This document shows positions 51,976 through 61,174 of a DNA stretch of 64,000 nucleotides, piece by piece (position 1 is the stretch's first letter; each line of letters starts with the position of its first letter). Position numbers and translations under genes: made by a program. This DNA comes from Savagea serpentis (lineage in GTDB: Bacteria > Bacillota > Bacilli > Bacillales_A > Planococcaceae): assembly GCF_015351395.1 (NCBI RefSeq), contig NZ_JADKPV010000001.1:992001-1056000 (forward strand), given 5' to 3'. The notes beneath the pieces are model-generated. The model was given only the letters and a program-made list of their open reading frames with translations, was not told the origin of the DNA and made no database searches.

Positions 51976-53244
51976 TTAATCGCTACTTTTATCGCGTTGC
52001 TCATGCGCTAGTTTCTTTATAATGCGCGCTTTTCGAGCATGTAATTGTTGGGCGGTATTTTCACGAAAGCGTTGCGTAATCTCTGTCTCTTTCGCCATTA
52101 ATCGTTCATATGCTTTCGTCGTATACCGTAAAGCTAAAACATACTCTCTCTTTTGATGTTCTGCTATCATCGCACATTGAATACTCGCTTCTACTCCGAT
52201 GCGATTTGGCAAATGAATCGACCGCTCAAAAAAATCGAACGCTTCTAATGGGCGTCCTTCTTTTTTTAATAATCTTCCCAAATAATAATGAGCAGTCGGT
52301 GTCTCCGCTCCATAAGTATCGACAATCTGTTCGAATTGTTGACGACTTTGACCAAATAATTTTAAATCATTCAACCATTTCGCAACATTCACTTCCACGG
52401 TGCTCGTGGTTTTCTTTTGTCGTAACACCGTATCCACCGCTTCCCCGTAAAATGTTACAAGCGATAGCAAATCCCATTCATTGTGACGCAAAATATCCAT
52501 CAAAGCTTGAGGATTTCCACTTTTCACAGCATCTTCGTAAATGATCGGCGCTAAATGTCCAGGGATGTCACCTTCTCTGAAAAAGTCGAGAATCGTTTCT
52601 TCCATCCGAACGAGGGAAAAGGAAGCTTGTTCGTCTTTCCAAATACGACGTGCCGCATGTAATAAATCAATGTGTTTATGCTTTTGAAGCCGTGGAAGTT
52701 GCTTGCGATGTAATGTCCACCGACTTTCGACCATCGGAACGTCGAAGCTTTTCCCGTTATACGTAACGAGCGTTAAATCTCGTTCGTAAAAACTTGAAGC
52801 GTACAAAAAGGCGGCTTCATGATCTGGACTCGGTAGAACATATTGGCTCAATACGAGATCATCTTCTTCCCTCTCTAGAAAGCCGAGGAGAAATATGTAC
52901 GCACCCGCACCTGAAAGACCTGTCGTCTCCGTATCAAAAAAGACAAGCCGTTCCTTGACGTCCGACTTTAAAGGATGATTATCCTCCACATATGCCCATT
53001 GTTCCAATGCTTGAAAAAGGGAACGAAATGTTCGATTGCCATGCCTCGCATCAAGATCGTAACGCTTTTGTTTTAAGTAGACGATGCCATATTCATTTTC
53101 AATTTTTTGAAGTCCGGCGCGCAACCAATTTTGCTCATAAGGAGGCGCTGGAATTGCAACAGGTTTTGACTTTTCAACCAACTGTACTTTTTTCTTTTTC
53201 ACTAATTTTCGACGCATTTCCAATAATCGACTTTCATAACTCAT
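51976..53244 (-). CDS. mrfB: Exonuclease MrfB (YprB)
   Basis: A 422-residue protein. RNase H-fold exonuclease region with VFFDTETTGLSGAGAYIFLLG (DEDD motif I) and NEWDLLSLV later; the C-terminal part looks TPR-like (YYLGRLLKKEGRPLEAFDFFE). In B. subtilis MrfA and MrfB form a UvrABC-independent nucleotide excision pathway for mitomycin C lesions. It lies directly after mrfA, but a terminator separates them. Confidence 0.93.
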   Translation of the reverse strand: MSYESRLLEMRRKLVKKKKVQLVEKSKPVAIPAPPYEQNWLRAGLQKIENEYGIVYLKQKRYDLDARHGNRTFRSLFQALEQWAYVEDNHPLKSDVKERLVFFDTETTGLSGAGAYIFLLGFLEREEDDLVLSQYVLPSPDHEAAFLYASSFYERDLTLVTYNGKSFDVPMVESRWTLHRKQLPRLQKHKHIDLLHAARRIWKDEQASFSLVRMEETILDFFREGDIPGHLAPIIYEDAVKSGNPQALMDILRHNEWDLLSLVTFYGEAVDTVLRQKKTTSTVEVNVAKWLNDLKLFGQSRQQFEQIVDTYGAETPTAHYYLGRLLKKEGRPLEAFDFFERSIHLPNRIGVEASIQCAMIAEHQKREYVLALRYTTKAYERLMAKETEITQRFRENTAQQLHARKARIIKKLAHEQRDKSSD

Positions 53245-53292
53245 CCACGCACCCTCCTTTTTCTTCAGTATACCTCTTTTCCAAAAAACTAC

Positions 53293-53320
53293 AAAAAAGA
53301 ACCGCTCGGAAAGCGGCTCT
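53293..53320 (-). terminator. Terminator of mrfA
   Basis: Minus-strand stem AGAGCCGCT / AGCGGTTCT with loop TTCCG then TTTTT, between mrfA and mrfB. Confidence 0.8.
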
Positions 53321-53321
53321 C

Positions 53322-55580
53322 TCATACTAAACTTCGCAACAATGCTACCGATTTTGCTTTATATGTCGAATGCGCTTGGTCTTGTGCTCCGATACAGCTT
53401 GGGCATCCTATTTCACAAGGGCAGTTTTCGATGTGATCGGCCGTCATGTCAAATAGCTCTGGCCATTTTTTAAAGACGGCTTCACTTAATCCGATTCCTC
53501 CCGGATAGCTGTCGTACACGAAAATCGTCGGCGTTTCCGTTTCGCTCGCTTTCACTTTCGGCACGACATGAATATCGCTTCGGTCGCAGCTGACGAGTAA
53601 TGGAATTAAATTTTGAAGCGCATGACTCACATTAATGAGCACATCTGACAGCTGATCATGCGTCCAGTTTTCAGGCGTATCGAAGCTATACCAAGTGCTT
53701 GCGGTGTGTAAACTTTCTTCGGGTAAGTTGATAGGTCCTGAACCAATATTATCTCGTTGATCATTGAAAGCAATTTTTTTAAAAATCGTAGGAATCGCCA
53801 CGACCGCCACATCACCAAAATATGCGGTGCCGTGTGAATATGTCATTTCCTCATCTTCTTCTAAACGATTAAGTTCCACCGCTAAATTCGCATCGGTGAA
53901 GTAATCGACATCGACTTCTTTCACATATGCTTTTTTCTCTTCCCAGTCGAGCTCTTCTACTTGAAATTGTGTTCCTTGATGTAAATAAATCGCTTCTTCA
54001 TGGAGCAATGTCATCGCGCTGAAGCGATCCATTTCTCCGATGACACGTGTTTTCGTTGGAACGGATTGGTCAATGATGACGACATTTTCTTGCGAAGCGG
54101 AACGTAAACTAATATCACGCGCTGGAAATTGATCCGTCATCCAATGCCATTTGAGACCTGTTCGAATGAGCACACCTTCTTCCGCTAACATTTCTAGTAA
54201 ATATTGCACATCAAATTCTCCGTACATTTCATCAAAGGTGAACGGTAACTCAAAAGAAGCGCATTTTAAATGGTCCATCAAAATTAAAATATTATCGGGA
54301 TGAATTCTCACTTCTTCTGGGCGACGCGCTAATAAATAGTTCGGATGTTGGATGACGTATTGGTCGAGTGGCGTTGATTGAGCGACGAGAATGATGAGCG
54401 CATCCTCCCCTCGGCGCCCTGCTCGCCCTGCTTGTTGGAGAGCGCTCGCAATATTTCCCGGATATCCCGTCATAATACAAGCGTCGAGCTGTCCGATATC
54501 AATGCCGAGTTCGAGTGCGTTCGTACTGACGACTGTCCGAATCTCTCCGTTACGCAATCCTTTTTCAATATTTCTTCGTTCCGAAGGCAAATACCCTCCC
54601 CGATACCCCATAATGGACGAATCGAACAACTTTTGGGCCGTCAACTGTTTTAAATACGTCGTAATCATTTCGACGCGCACGCGACTTCTTGCGAAAATAA
54701 TCGTTTGAATGTGATCCTCGTATAAACGCTTCGCCAGTTCACGAACTTCTAAAATGGCACTCTTTCGTATGCCGAATGTCGGGTGAACGACAGGCGGATT
54801 ATAAAACAAGAAAAACTTCCGTCCGGTAGGAGCTCCACTTCGGTCGATCAATTGCATCGACTCATTCGTCAAACTTTCCGCGAGTTCCAACGGATTCGCA
54901 ATTGTAGCTGACGTACAAATGACGACAGGATTCGCTCCGTAATAACGTGCGATGCGCATTAAACGACGCAATACGTGAGCGACATGGCTGCCGAATACCC
55001 CTTTATACGTATGCAATTCATCGATGACGATATACTTTAAATTTTCGAATAAGCTGACCCACTTCGTATGATGGGGTAAAAGTCCAGAATGCAACATATC
55101 AGGATTCGTCAACACGATATGTCCAGACTTTCTCACTTTCGTCCGAAGGCCAGGTGGCGTATCCCCATCAAATGTATAAGATAAAATAGACTGTTCCGTC
55201 CGTTCAATTAAGTCGTGCAAATCGGCGAGTTGATCTTGTGCGAGCGCTTTTGTTGGAAATAAATAAAGTGCACGCGATGCGGGATTTTCCAATATTTCTT
55301 GTAATACTGGTAAGTGATAACAGAGCGACTTTCCACTCGCTGTCGGGGTTACCGCAACAAATGATTGTTTTTTTCGTGCATAGTTAAACGCTTCTGCTTG
55401 ATGGGTATAGAGTTGTTCGATCCCTTTAGAACGTAATGCTTTTTGTAAATCTTCATGCAATGATTGTGGAAAAGAAGCATACTTTGCCTCTGTCGCTTCC
55501 GTCACTTCCAAATGTTGAATATTCGGCCCATATTCTTCGTCACGACGCAACGCTTCAATAAATTGTTCAATCTTACTCAT
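53322..55580 (-). CDS. mrfA: DNA repair helicase MrfA (YprA)
   Basis: A 752-residue superfamily 2 helicase of the YprA type (B. subtilis 749). Motif I TPTASGKS, motif II DELH, motif VI QQAGRAGR are visible, followed by a DUF1998 domain with a C-terminal zinc cluster (NCPCEIGCPSCIG). MrfA is a 3'-5' DNA helicase in the MrfAB mitomycin repair pathway. Its start overlaps yppE by 4 bases. Confidence 0.94.
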   Translation of the reverse strand: MSKIEQFIEALRRDEEYGPNIQHLEVTEATEAKYASFPQSLHEDLQKALRSKGIEQLYTHQAEAFNYARKKQSFVAVTPTASGKSLCYHLPVLQEILENPASRALYLFPTKALAQDQLADLHDLIERTEQSILSYTFDGDTPPGLRTKVRKSGHIVLTNPDMLHSGLLPHHTKWVSLFENLKYIVIDELHTYKGVFGSHVAHVLRRLMRIARYYGANPVVICTSATIANPLELAESLTNESMQLIDRSGAPTGRKFFLFYNPPVVHPTFGIRKSAILEVRELAKRLYEDHIQTIIFARSRVRVEMITTYLKQLTAQKLFDSSIMGYRGGYLPSERRNIEKGLRNGEIRTVVSTNALELGIDIGQLDACIMTGYPGNIASALQQAGRAGRRGEDALIILVAQSTPLDQYVIQHPNYLLARRPEEVRIHPDNILILMDHLKCASFELPFTFDEMYGEFDVQYLLEMLAEEGVLIRTGLKWHWMTDQFPARDISLRSASQENVVIIDQSVPTKTRVIGEMDRFSAMTLLHEEAIYLHQGTQFQVEELDWEEKKAYVKEVDVDYFTDANLAVELNRLEEDEEMTYSHGTAYFGDVAVVAIPTIFKKIAFNDQRDNIGSGPINLPEESLHTASTWYSFDTPENWTHDQLSDVLINVSHALQNLIPLLVSCDRSDIHVVPKVKASETETPTIFVYDSYPGGIGLSEAVFKKWPELFDMTADHIENCPCEIGCPSCIGAQDQAHSTYKAKSVALLRSLV

Positions 55581-55918
55581 ACATTCATCATTTCCTCTAA
55601 TATTGTTTTCAATGTATATTCAATCGATTGAAGCGATTTTAAAAACATCGCGCGGCTCGTCTTGCGATGATAGGACTGAACCGTTATTTGTTCGAGTGCT
55701 TCTTTCGTATGTTGAAGCTGAGGTAAATGAATGTGGCGAGGGGAATTCAATTTCACCCATCTTGTCATTTCAGAAAACCACGTTTCAATTTCAATAAATG
55801 ATTGCTCACATGCTGGTTGAACTTCTGTATAAAAATCGAGATCGCGCTCTTCTTCTCGCAATTGAAAATAGCGCGTTCGACAATTTTCGATATGTTGTAA
55901 CATCTTTTCCGTGTGCAT
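55577..55918 (-). CDS. yppE: DUF1798 protein YppE
   Basis: A 113-residue helical protein of the YppE family, known only as a helix-bundle structure; function unknown. It is located between recU and mrfA as in B. subtilis. It starts at ATG 55918 and overlaps mrfA (ATGA). Confidence 0.85.
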   Translation of the reverse strand: MHTEKMLQHIENCRTRYFQLREEERDLDFYTEVQPACEQSFIEIETWFSEMTRWVKLNSPRHIHLPQLQHTKEALEQITVQSYHRKTSRAMFLKSLQSIEYTLKTILEEMMNV

Positions 55919-56045
55919 CGCATTCGCTTCCCTTCTATAAATGATGCTCATCAATTCATTTTAGCAAACTCTTCATACTTTCTCCATTTCCAACGTAGCA
56001 ACAAATTGCAACCCAATTCGTCTTATATGTGCTGAATGTTAACAG

Positions 56046-56074
56046 TTCAAACGTTCGCCTTTTTGCGTTATGAT
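56046..56074 (+). promoter_or_regulatory. Putative SigA promoter of recU-ponA
   Basis: TTCAAA (56046-56051), 17-base spacer, TATGAT (56069-56074), ahead of recU. Confidence 0.55.
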
Positions 56075-56091
56075 ACAAGTGAGGTGATCTT

Positions 56092-56700
56092 ATGGTCATT
56101 CGTTATCCGAATGGACGCATTTATCAAAAACAACAACGAGCGAAAACCCGCATCGCTGAACCGTCATTTGCAAATCGTGGACAGACATTAGAACAACAAA
56201 TTGAAGAAGCAAATCAATACTATTTAGAAAAAGAGCTCGCCATCATTCACAAAAAACCTGTTCCCATTCAAATCGTCAATGTGCACTATCCTGCCCGAAG
56301 TGCTGCGCGAATTACGGAAGCGTATTTTAAAACGCCTTCCACAACAGATTTCAACGGCATTTGGAATGGTCATCATATCGATTTTGAAGCGAAGGAAACG
56401 AAAAACAAAACTTCTTTCCCTTTAGCGAATATTCACCCGCACCAAGTGGAACATATGGGTAGAGTCGCACGTCAAAATGGTGTCGTCTTTTTCATCTTAA
56501 AATTTGCGACACTATCCCGTTATTTTTTGTTTTTTTACGAAGATTTCGAGCCGTTTTGGACGCGAATGTTGCAAGGTGGACGAAAGTCGATTACACTTTC
56601 AGAAGTTGAAAACAACAGCTATGAACTGCAAGCAAGTGCATATCCAGAATTGCACTACTTGCCCATTATCGAACAATACATGAAACAAAAAGAAAGGTAG
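56092..56700 (+). CDS. recU: Holliday junction resolvase RecU
   Basis: A 202-residue Mg2+-dependent endonuclease resolving four-way junctions in recombination and repair. The active site is visible: D86 in TDFNGIW, D97/E99/K101 in HHIDFEAKET. It is followed by ponA, 10 bases later, the usual Firmicute pair. Confidence 0.96.
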   Translation: MVIRYPNGRIYQKQQRAKTRIAEPSFANRGQTLEQQIEEANQYYLEKELAIIHKKPVPIQIVNVHYPARSAARITEAYFKTPSTTDFNGIWNGHHIDFEAKETKNKTSFPLANIHPHQVEHMGRVARQNGVVFFILKFATLSRYFLFFYEDFEPFWTRMLQGGRKSITLSEVENNSYELQASAYPELHYLPIIEQYMKQKER

Positions 56701-56710
56701 GGACGATCCG

Positions 56711-59350
56711 ATGAGCAATCAACCGACTTCCCGCGCTGAACGTCAACGTCAATTAAAACGACAAAAGCGCAAACAAAAAGGGAAAAAAGGATCTCTTCTC
56801 AAAAAAGTAATTAGCCTTATTTTCATCTTAGGAATTGTAGGGTTATTAAGTGGCGGTGCTTTATTTGCTTATTATGCTTCCACTGCTCCTGAACTAGATG
56901 AAAAATTATTAAAAGATCCATTAACGAGTGATTTTGTTGACGCTAACGGCAATTTAATTATGAAATTTGGCGCCGAAAAACGAGAATATGTCGAATATAA
57001 AGACATTCCTGAAGTGATGGAAAATGCCATTCTTGCAACAGAAGATGTGCGATTTTTTGAACACGGTGGAATCGACTTCTATCGTCTCGGCGGCGCAGTC
57101 ATTGCGAACTTCCGTGACGGCTTCGGTTCTCAAGGAGCTTCGACATTAACCCAACAAGTGATAAAAAACTCTTTCTCTTGGAAGGATAAAACGTTAAAGC
57201 GTAAAGCTCAAGAAGCTTGGCTTGCGCACAAGTTAGAACAAAAATACTCAAAAGAGAAAATTTTTGAAATGTATTTCAATAAAATTTTAATGGGCGGCTC
57301 AATTTATGGCTTCGGGACAGGTGCTGAATTCTACTTTGACAAACCATTAAACGAACTCGAATTACACGAAGCGGCATTACTCGCAGGATTGCCACAATCA
57401 CCGAACGCTTACAACCCATTCCAACACCCTGAGCGAGCGGAAAAACGACGCAATATCGTTTTACTCCTCATGGAAAAACACGGAAAAATTACGAAAGAAC
57501 AGATGGAAGCGGCACAAGCAATCCCTGTTGAGTCAACACTTGCTCAGCGAGATACAACGACAGCAGGAGGCCAATACGCAGCATATATCGATACGGTCTT
57601 ACATGAACTAGAAGAACAAGGATTAATGGATGTTTTAGCAGAAGGCGTAACGATTCACACAGCGCTACAGCCAGAAGTCCAAAAAACAGTCGAAAATGCG
57701 ATTAATCAAGATCAATTGTACGAATCAGATGAAATGGAAGCAGGAATGACCGTCCTCGATACGAAAACAGGAGCGATTGTCGCTGTCGGTGGCGGACGCA
57801 ACTATTCAGGACGTAACTTCAACTTTGCAACAAAGGAAAATGGGCAGCCCGGATCGGTCATTAAACCTATTTTATCTTACGGCCCTGCCATTGAAAAATT
57901 TGGTTGGTCTACGGGACAAGCATTGAAAGATGAACGATACTTTTATAAAGGAACAGACAAAGAAGTACGCAACGTAGACGGCAAGCATCTCGGCACATTG
58001 ACTTTGCGTGACGCTTTAGCAAAATCACGTAACGTACCTGCTGTCAAAGTATTCGAAGAAGTTGGAGCTACCGATGCTGCAAACTTCGCACGTAAGCTCG
58101 GTTTACCTTTTGAAGACGTTCACGCCGCAAATGCATTAGGTGGTGGAGAATATAATTTCTCTACAAAACAAATTGCAGGAGCTTATGCTGCATTCGGAAA
58201 TGATGGCATTTACACAGAACCTCACGCAGTGAAGCGCATCGTATTCCGCGATGGAACAGAACGTGTATTAACACCAAATCATGAACAAGTGATGCAAAGC
58301 TCCACTGCTTATATGATTACGGATGTACTGCGTGATGTTTTAACACGTGGTACAGGAACATTAGCAAATATTTCAGGAGTCGATGTCGCTGGTAAAACAG
58401 GAACGACAAACTATCCTGCTGAAATTTTGAAAAAGCATAATATGGAAAGCCATTACGTTCCAGATACGTGGTTTGCCGGCTATTCAGCTGATTATACAAT
58501 CGCCATTTGGGGAGGGTATAAAAACTATACCGACCCAATTAAAACGTATGATCGTGGTCGCCAAGTACCACAAAATTTATTCCGGAATGTCATGAGCTCT
58601 ATTTCACATAACACACCGAGAATGAAAAAACCATCTACTGTCACTGAAGCAGATATCGTCTATGGTTCGAATCCTATCGTTCTCGCATCAGCAGCGACAC
58701 CTGCGAATCTTCGTTCACGTGAATTATTCGTAAACGGCTCCGTACCTGTTGTGGAAGACGAAACTGAAGAAGTGAGTCTCGCTAGTCCGAGCAATTTGAC
58801 AGCTTCATTAGAAGATGATTCCTATGATATTATATTGAACTGGGATTTTGCTCTTCATGAAGATGACACGAATGACGAAGAAGTTACTTTTGAAGTATCC
58901 TACACGATAGATTCAGGAAGTCCCGTTTTAATTACTACCACTACAGAACGACAAGCAGTATTACCGAATGTTTCACTCGGTCATGAATATCATTTCTCTG
59001 TCGTCGCAAAACGAGGAGATGAAACGAGTAGCCCAGCGACAACTTCTCTCATACTCGAAGGGGAAATCATTGAAGAGCCTTCCGTTGAAGAACCAGAAGC
59101 GCCTGATGTACCTGGTGAAGAAGAAGAGCCAGTAGAACCAAATCAACCTGAAATTCCAGATAACAATAATCAAGGACAAAATAACAATCCGTCAACACCG
59201 AATGATAAACCAACTAACCCAAATGATAATCAAGGGAATAAACCAGTAATACCCCCAGAACAACCAAAACCAAAACCAGAACCAACACCACCTGACAAAC
59301 CACAACCTCCTGTGGAACAAACGCCTGAAACCCCTCCAGGTGACGCATAA
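56711..59350 (+). CDS. ponA: Bifunctional class A penicillin-binding protein 1
   Basis: An 879-residue peptidoglycan synthase. Cytoplasmic basic tail (1-30), one membrane anchor (32-55), glycosyltransferase (80-260; EDVRFFEHGGID, LTQQVIKN), transpeptidase (330-640) with active Ser near 381 in GSVIKP, SRN at about 436 and KTGTT near 561. Then a fibronectin-III-like domain (about 695-785) and a long Pro/Asn/Glu-rich tail. It builds lateral and septal wall and is localised by GpsB. Confidence 0.95.
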   Translation: MSNQPTSRAERQRQLKRQKRKQKGKKGSLLKKVISLIFILGIVGLLSGGALFAYYASTAPELDEKLLKDPLTSDFVDANGNLIMKFGAEKREYVEYKDIPEVMENAILATEDVRFFEHGGIDFYRLGGAVIANFRDGFGSQGASTLTQQVIKNSFSWKDKTLKRKAQEAWLAHKLEQKYSKEKIFEMYFNKILMGGSIYGFGTGAEFYFDKPLNELELHEAALLAGLPQSPNAYNPFQHPERAEKRRNIVLLLMEKHGKITKEQMEAAQAIPVESTLAQRDTTTAGGQYAAYIDTVLHELEEQGLMDVLAEGVTIHTALQPEVQKTVENAINQDQLYESDEMEAGMTVLDTKTGAIVAVGGGRNYSGRNFNFATKENGQPGSVIKPILSYGPAIEKFGWSTGQALKDERYFYKGTDKEVRNVDGKHLGTLTLRDALAKSRNVPAVKVFEEVGATDAANFARKLGLPFEDVHAANALGGGEYNFSTKQIAGAYAAFGNDGIYTEPHAVKRIVFRDGTERVLTPNHEQVMQSSTAYMITDVLRDVLTRGTGTLANISGVDVAGKTGTTNYPAEILKKHNMESHYVPDTWFAGYSADYTIAIWGGYKNYTDPIKTYDRGRQVPQNLFRNVMSSISHNTPRMKKPSTVTEADIVYGSNPIVLASAATPANLRSRELFVNGSVPVVEDETEEVSLASPSNLTASLEDDSYDIILNWDFALHEDDTNDEEVTFEVSYTIDSGSPVLITTTTERQAVLPNVSLGHEYHFSVVAKRGDETSSPATTSLILEGEIIEEPSVEEPEAPDVPGEEEEPVEPNQPEIPDNNNQGQNNNPSTPNDKPTNPNDNQGNKPVIPPEQPKPKPEPTPPDKPQPPVEQTPETPPGDA

Positions 59351-59351
59351 T

Positions 59352-59385
59352 AAAAAGGTTAGCATCACTCGATGCTAACCTTTTT
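59352..59385. terminator. Bidirectional terminator
   Basis: Stem AAAAAGGTTAGCATC / GATGCTAACCTTTTT, shared by ponA and the convergent ypoC gene, overlapping the ypoC stop. Confidence 0.92.
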
Positions 59386-59743
59386 GTTCTTTTTCTAACT
59401 TTCTTTGTAAACGTGCTTGTTTGGCAAAATGCATCGCCGCTTTTTTTCTCAATTCCTCGAATAGAGCATTTAATTGCACGTAAGCATAATGACTTTTATA
59501 CTTGGATTTTACGAATTCAATACGTTCTGCTTCATTTAATGGACCGAATACATACCATTCTTCTTCACGTGCTTCGTTCCAAAATGTTCCACCTAATGTG
59601 ACGAGCGTTTCATAATTTTCAATTTGTGCTTGTAATAAAGCGTGGACAGAAGCATCTCGATTAGCATATTTCACACGTATTTCTTCCTTCACATCTTCCC
59701 ACTGTTGAAGATGAGCTAAAACAATCGTCTCCAATTCACTCAT
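59375..59743 (-). CDS. YpoC-like protein
   Basis: A 122-residue charged cytoplasmic protein at the ypoC position (ponA-ypoC-nth). Function unknown. ATG 59743 overlaps the nth stop (ATGA), so I prefer it; ATG 59776 is the alternative. The C-terminus is a basic helix (FAKQARLQRKLEKEQ). Confidence 0.8.
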   Translation of the reverse strand: MSELETIVLAHLQQWEDVKEEIRVKYANRDASVHALLQAQIENYETLVTLGGTFWNEAREEEWYVFGPLNEAERIEFVKSKYKSHYAYVQLNALFEELRKKAAMHFAKQARLQRKLEKEQKG

Positions 59744-60387
59744 TTCACTCGCATCCTTTTCTTCCCTTCTCGACATAAATCAAGAAGTGGACATTCTGGA
59801 CAGTTTGGATTTTGCGCTTTGCAATGGTAACGTCCGAAGAAAATCATGCGATGATGTGTATTTGTCCATTCTTCACGGGGCGTCCAACGCATTAACTTAT
59901 CCTCTACTTGCATAACATTATCTTTCCACCGACACATTCCAAGACGCTTCGAAACACGTTCAACATGTGTATCGACTGCGAGCGCTGGCACTCCAAAGGC
60001 ATTGGAAACGACGACATTCGCCGTTTTTCGGCCGACACCAGGAAACTTCGTTAACTCATCCCGATCTTCTGGCAAAATTCCGTTATATTCTGTAATGAGC
60101 ATTTCACACAGCGCACGAATGTTTTTCGCTTTATTGCGATATAGACCAATCGAGCGAATATCATTTTCTAATTCTTCCAATGATACACGGATGTAATCTT
60201 CCGGAGTACGATATTTTTGAAACAATTCTGCCGTCACTTTATTCACATGAACATCTGTCGCTTGTGCCGACAATAAAGTTGCAATTAATAATTCAAATGG
60301 GTTTTGATGCACGAGCTCACAATGAGCGTCCGGAAACATCTCTTCGAATACTTGTAAGCAATGTTGCCATTCTGTTTTACGTAACAC
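59740..60387 (-). CDS. nth: Endonuclease III (Nth)
   Basis: A 215-residue DNA glycosylase/AP lyase removing oxidised pyrimidines. HhH-GPD motif LTKFPGVGRKTANVVVSNAFG with the catalytic Lys, followed by AVDTHVERVSKRLG (catalytic Asp). The C-terminal [4Fe-4S] motif CKAQNPNCPECPLLDLC is complete. GTG start 60387 has GGAGGAG. 14 bases after dnaD. Confidence 0.96.
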   Translation of the reverse strand: MLRKTEWQHCLQVFEEMFPDAHCELVHQNPFELLIATLLSAQATDVHVNKVTAELFQKYRTPEDYIRVSLEELENDIRSIGLYRNKAKNIRALCEMLITEYNGILPEDRDELTKFPGVGRKTANVVVSNAFGVPALAVDTHVERVSKRLGMCRWKDNVMQVEDKLMRWTPREEWTNTHHRMIFFGRYHCKAQNPNCPECPLLDLCREGKKRMRVK

Positions 60388-60401
60388 ACCTTCTCCTCCT
60401 C

Positions 60402-61091
60402 TTAATCTTCTAACCAATTATACAACGGAACATTGTTTGATGGGGTTAGTTTCGTTTGAGGAGTTGGAGAGGTATAGGAATATGCTGCTTTCTCAACGTC
60501 CTTTAGTGACTTTACATTTTTTCTCTTCCATTCATTTAAAATGGCATTGATGTATTTCAAACTTAATTTCTGTGCCAATACCGCTTCACGTAAAGCCGCT
60601 TCAATCACTTCAACTGAATGTTCATCTTCATCTAGCCAAGCACCAATCATTTCACTTTCTAACGGAGAGAGGAGACGTCCAAATTCTTGTTCAAACATTT
60701 GATATAGCATTCCTTCGCGTTCTGCTATCGTCTGTTCGCCTTCCTCACTCACTTCATATTCCGTCATATACATAATTTTTTCCCATAAAGGAAGCAATGA
60801 ATACATTTCATGAAACACACCTTTTGCATCGGTTTGCGAATCGATCGATACTAAATTGCGTTTCATTAAAGATTGTACGAGTGAACTGACGTCTTGCATC
60901 GTCACACCGAGTCGCTCCGCTAGTTCAAAATGTGTTGGAAAAGTAATGCCTTCTTCTTGAAACGATTGAATGTGGAGGAGTAACATAGCCTCTTGATCTG
61001 TAATGTGCAATTTCGCATAATGTTTAAAAAACAGTTGAGAAATGACGACATTCCCTTGTTCAATCCATAATCGTAATGCTTCTTGTTTCAT
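60402..61091 (-). CDS. dnaD: DNA replication initiation protein DnaD
   Basis: A 229-residue primosomal protein: N-terminal winged helix (15-100), C-terminal DnaB_2-type domain (FGRLLSPLESEMIGAWLDE, KYINAILNEWKRKNVKSLKD). It helps load the helicase at oriC and on restarting forks. In B. subtilis dnaD is also located next to nth. ATG 61091 has GAAGGAG. Confidence 0.96.
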   Translation of the reverse strand: MKQEALRLWIEQGNVVISQLFFKHYAKLHITDQEAMLLLHIQSFQEEGITFPTHFELAERLGVTMQDVSSLVQSLMKRNLVSIDSQTDAKGVFHEMYSLLPLWEKIMYMTEYEVSEEGEQTIAEREGMLYQMFEQEFGRLLSPLESEMIGAWLDEDEHSVEVIEAALREAVLAQKLSLKYINAILNEWKRKNVKSLKDVEKAAYSYTSPTPQTKLTPSNNVPLYNWLED

Positions 61092-61116
61092 CTTGCATTC
61101 TCCTTCCGTACAAGCT

Positions 61117-61160
61117 AAAAAACGAACGTCTGTCTTTGCTTCAAGCAAGAAGACGTTCGA
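61117..61160 (-). terminator. Terminator of aspB
   Basis: Minus-strand stem GAACGTCT / AGACGTTC around a long inner stem-loop (CTTGC..GCAAAG), then TTTTTT, 15 bases after aspB. Confidence 0.85.
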
Positions 61161-61174
61161 TCATTGACCAATTT

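Noticed and set aside
59060-59340. Pro/Asn-rich tail of ponA as a separate repeat element
   Set aside because: It is in frame with ponA and a usual type of low-complexity C-terminal tail of PBP1.
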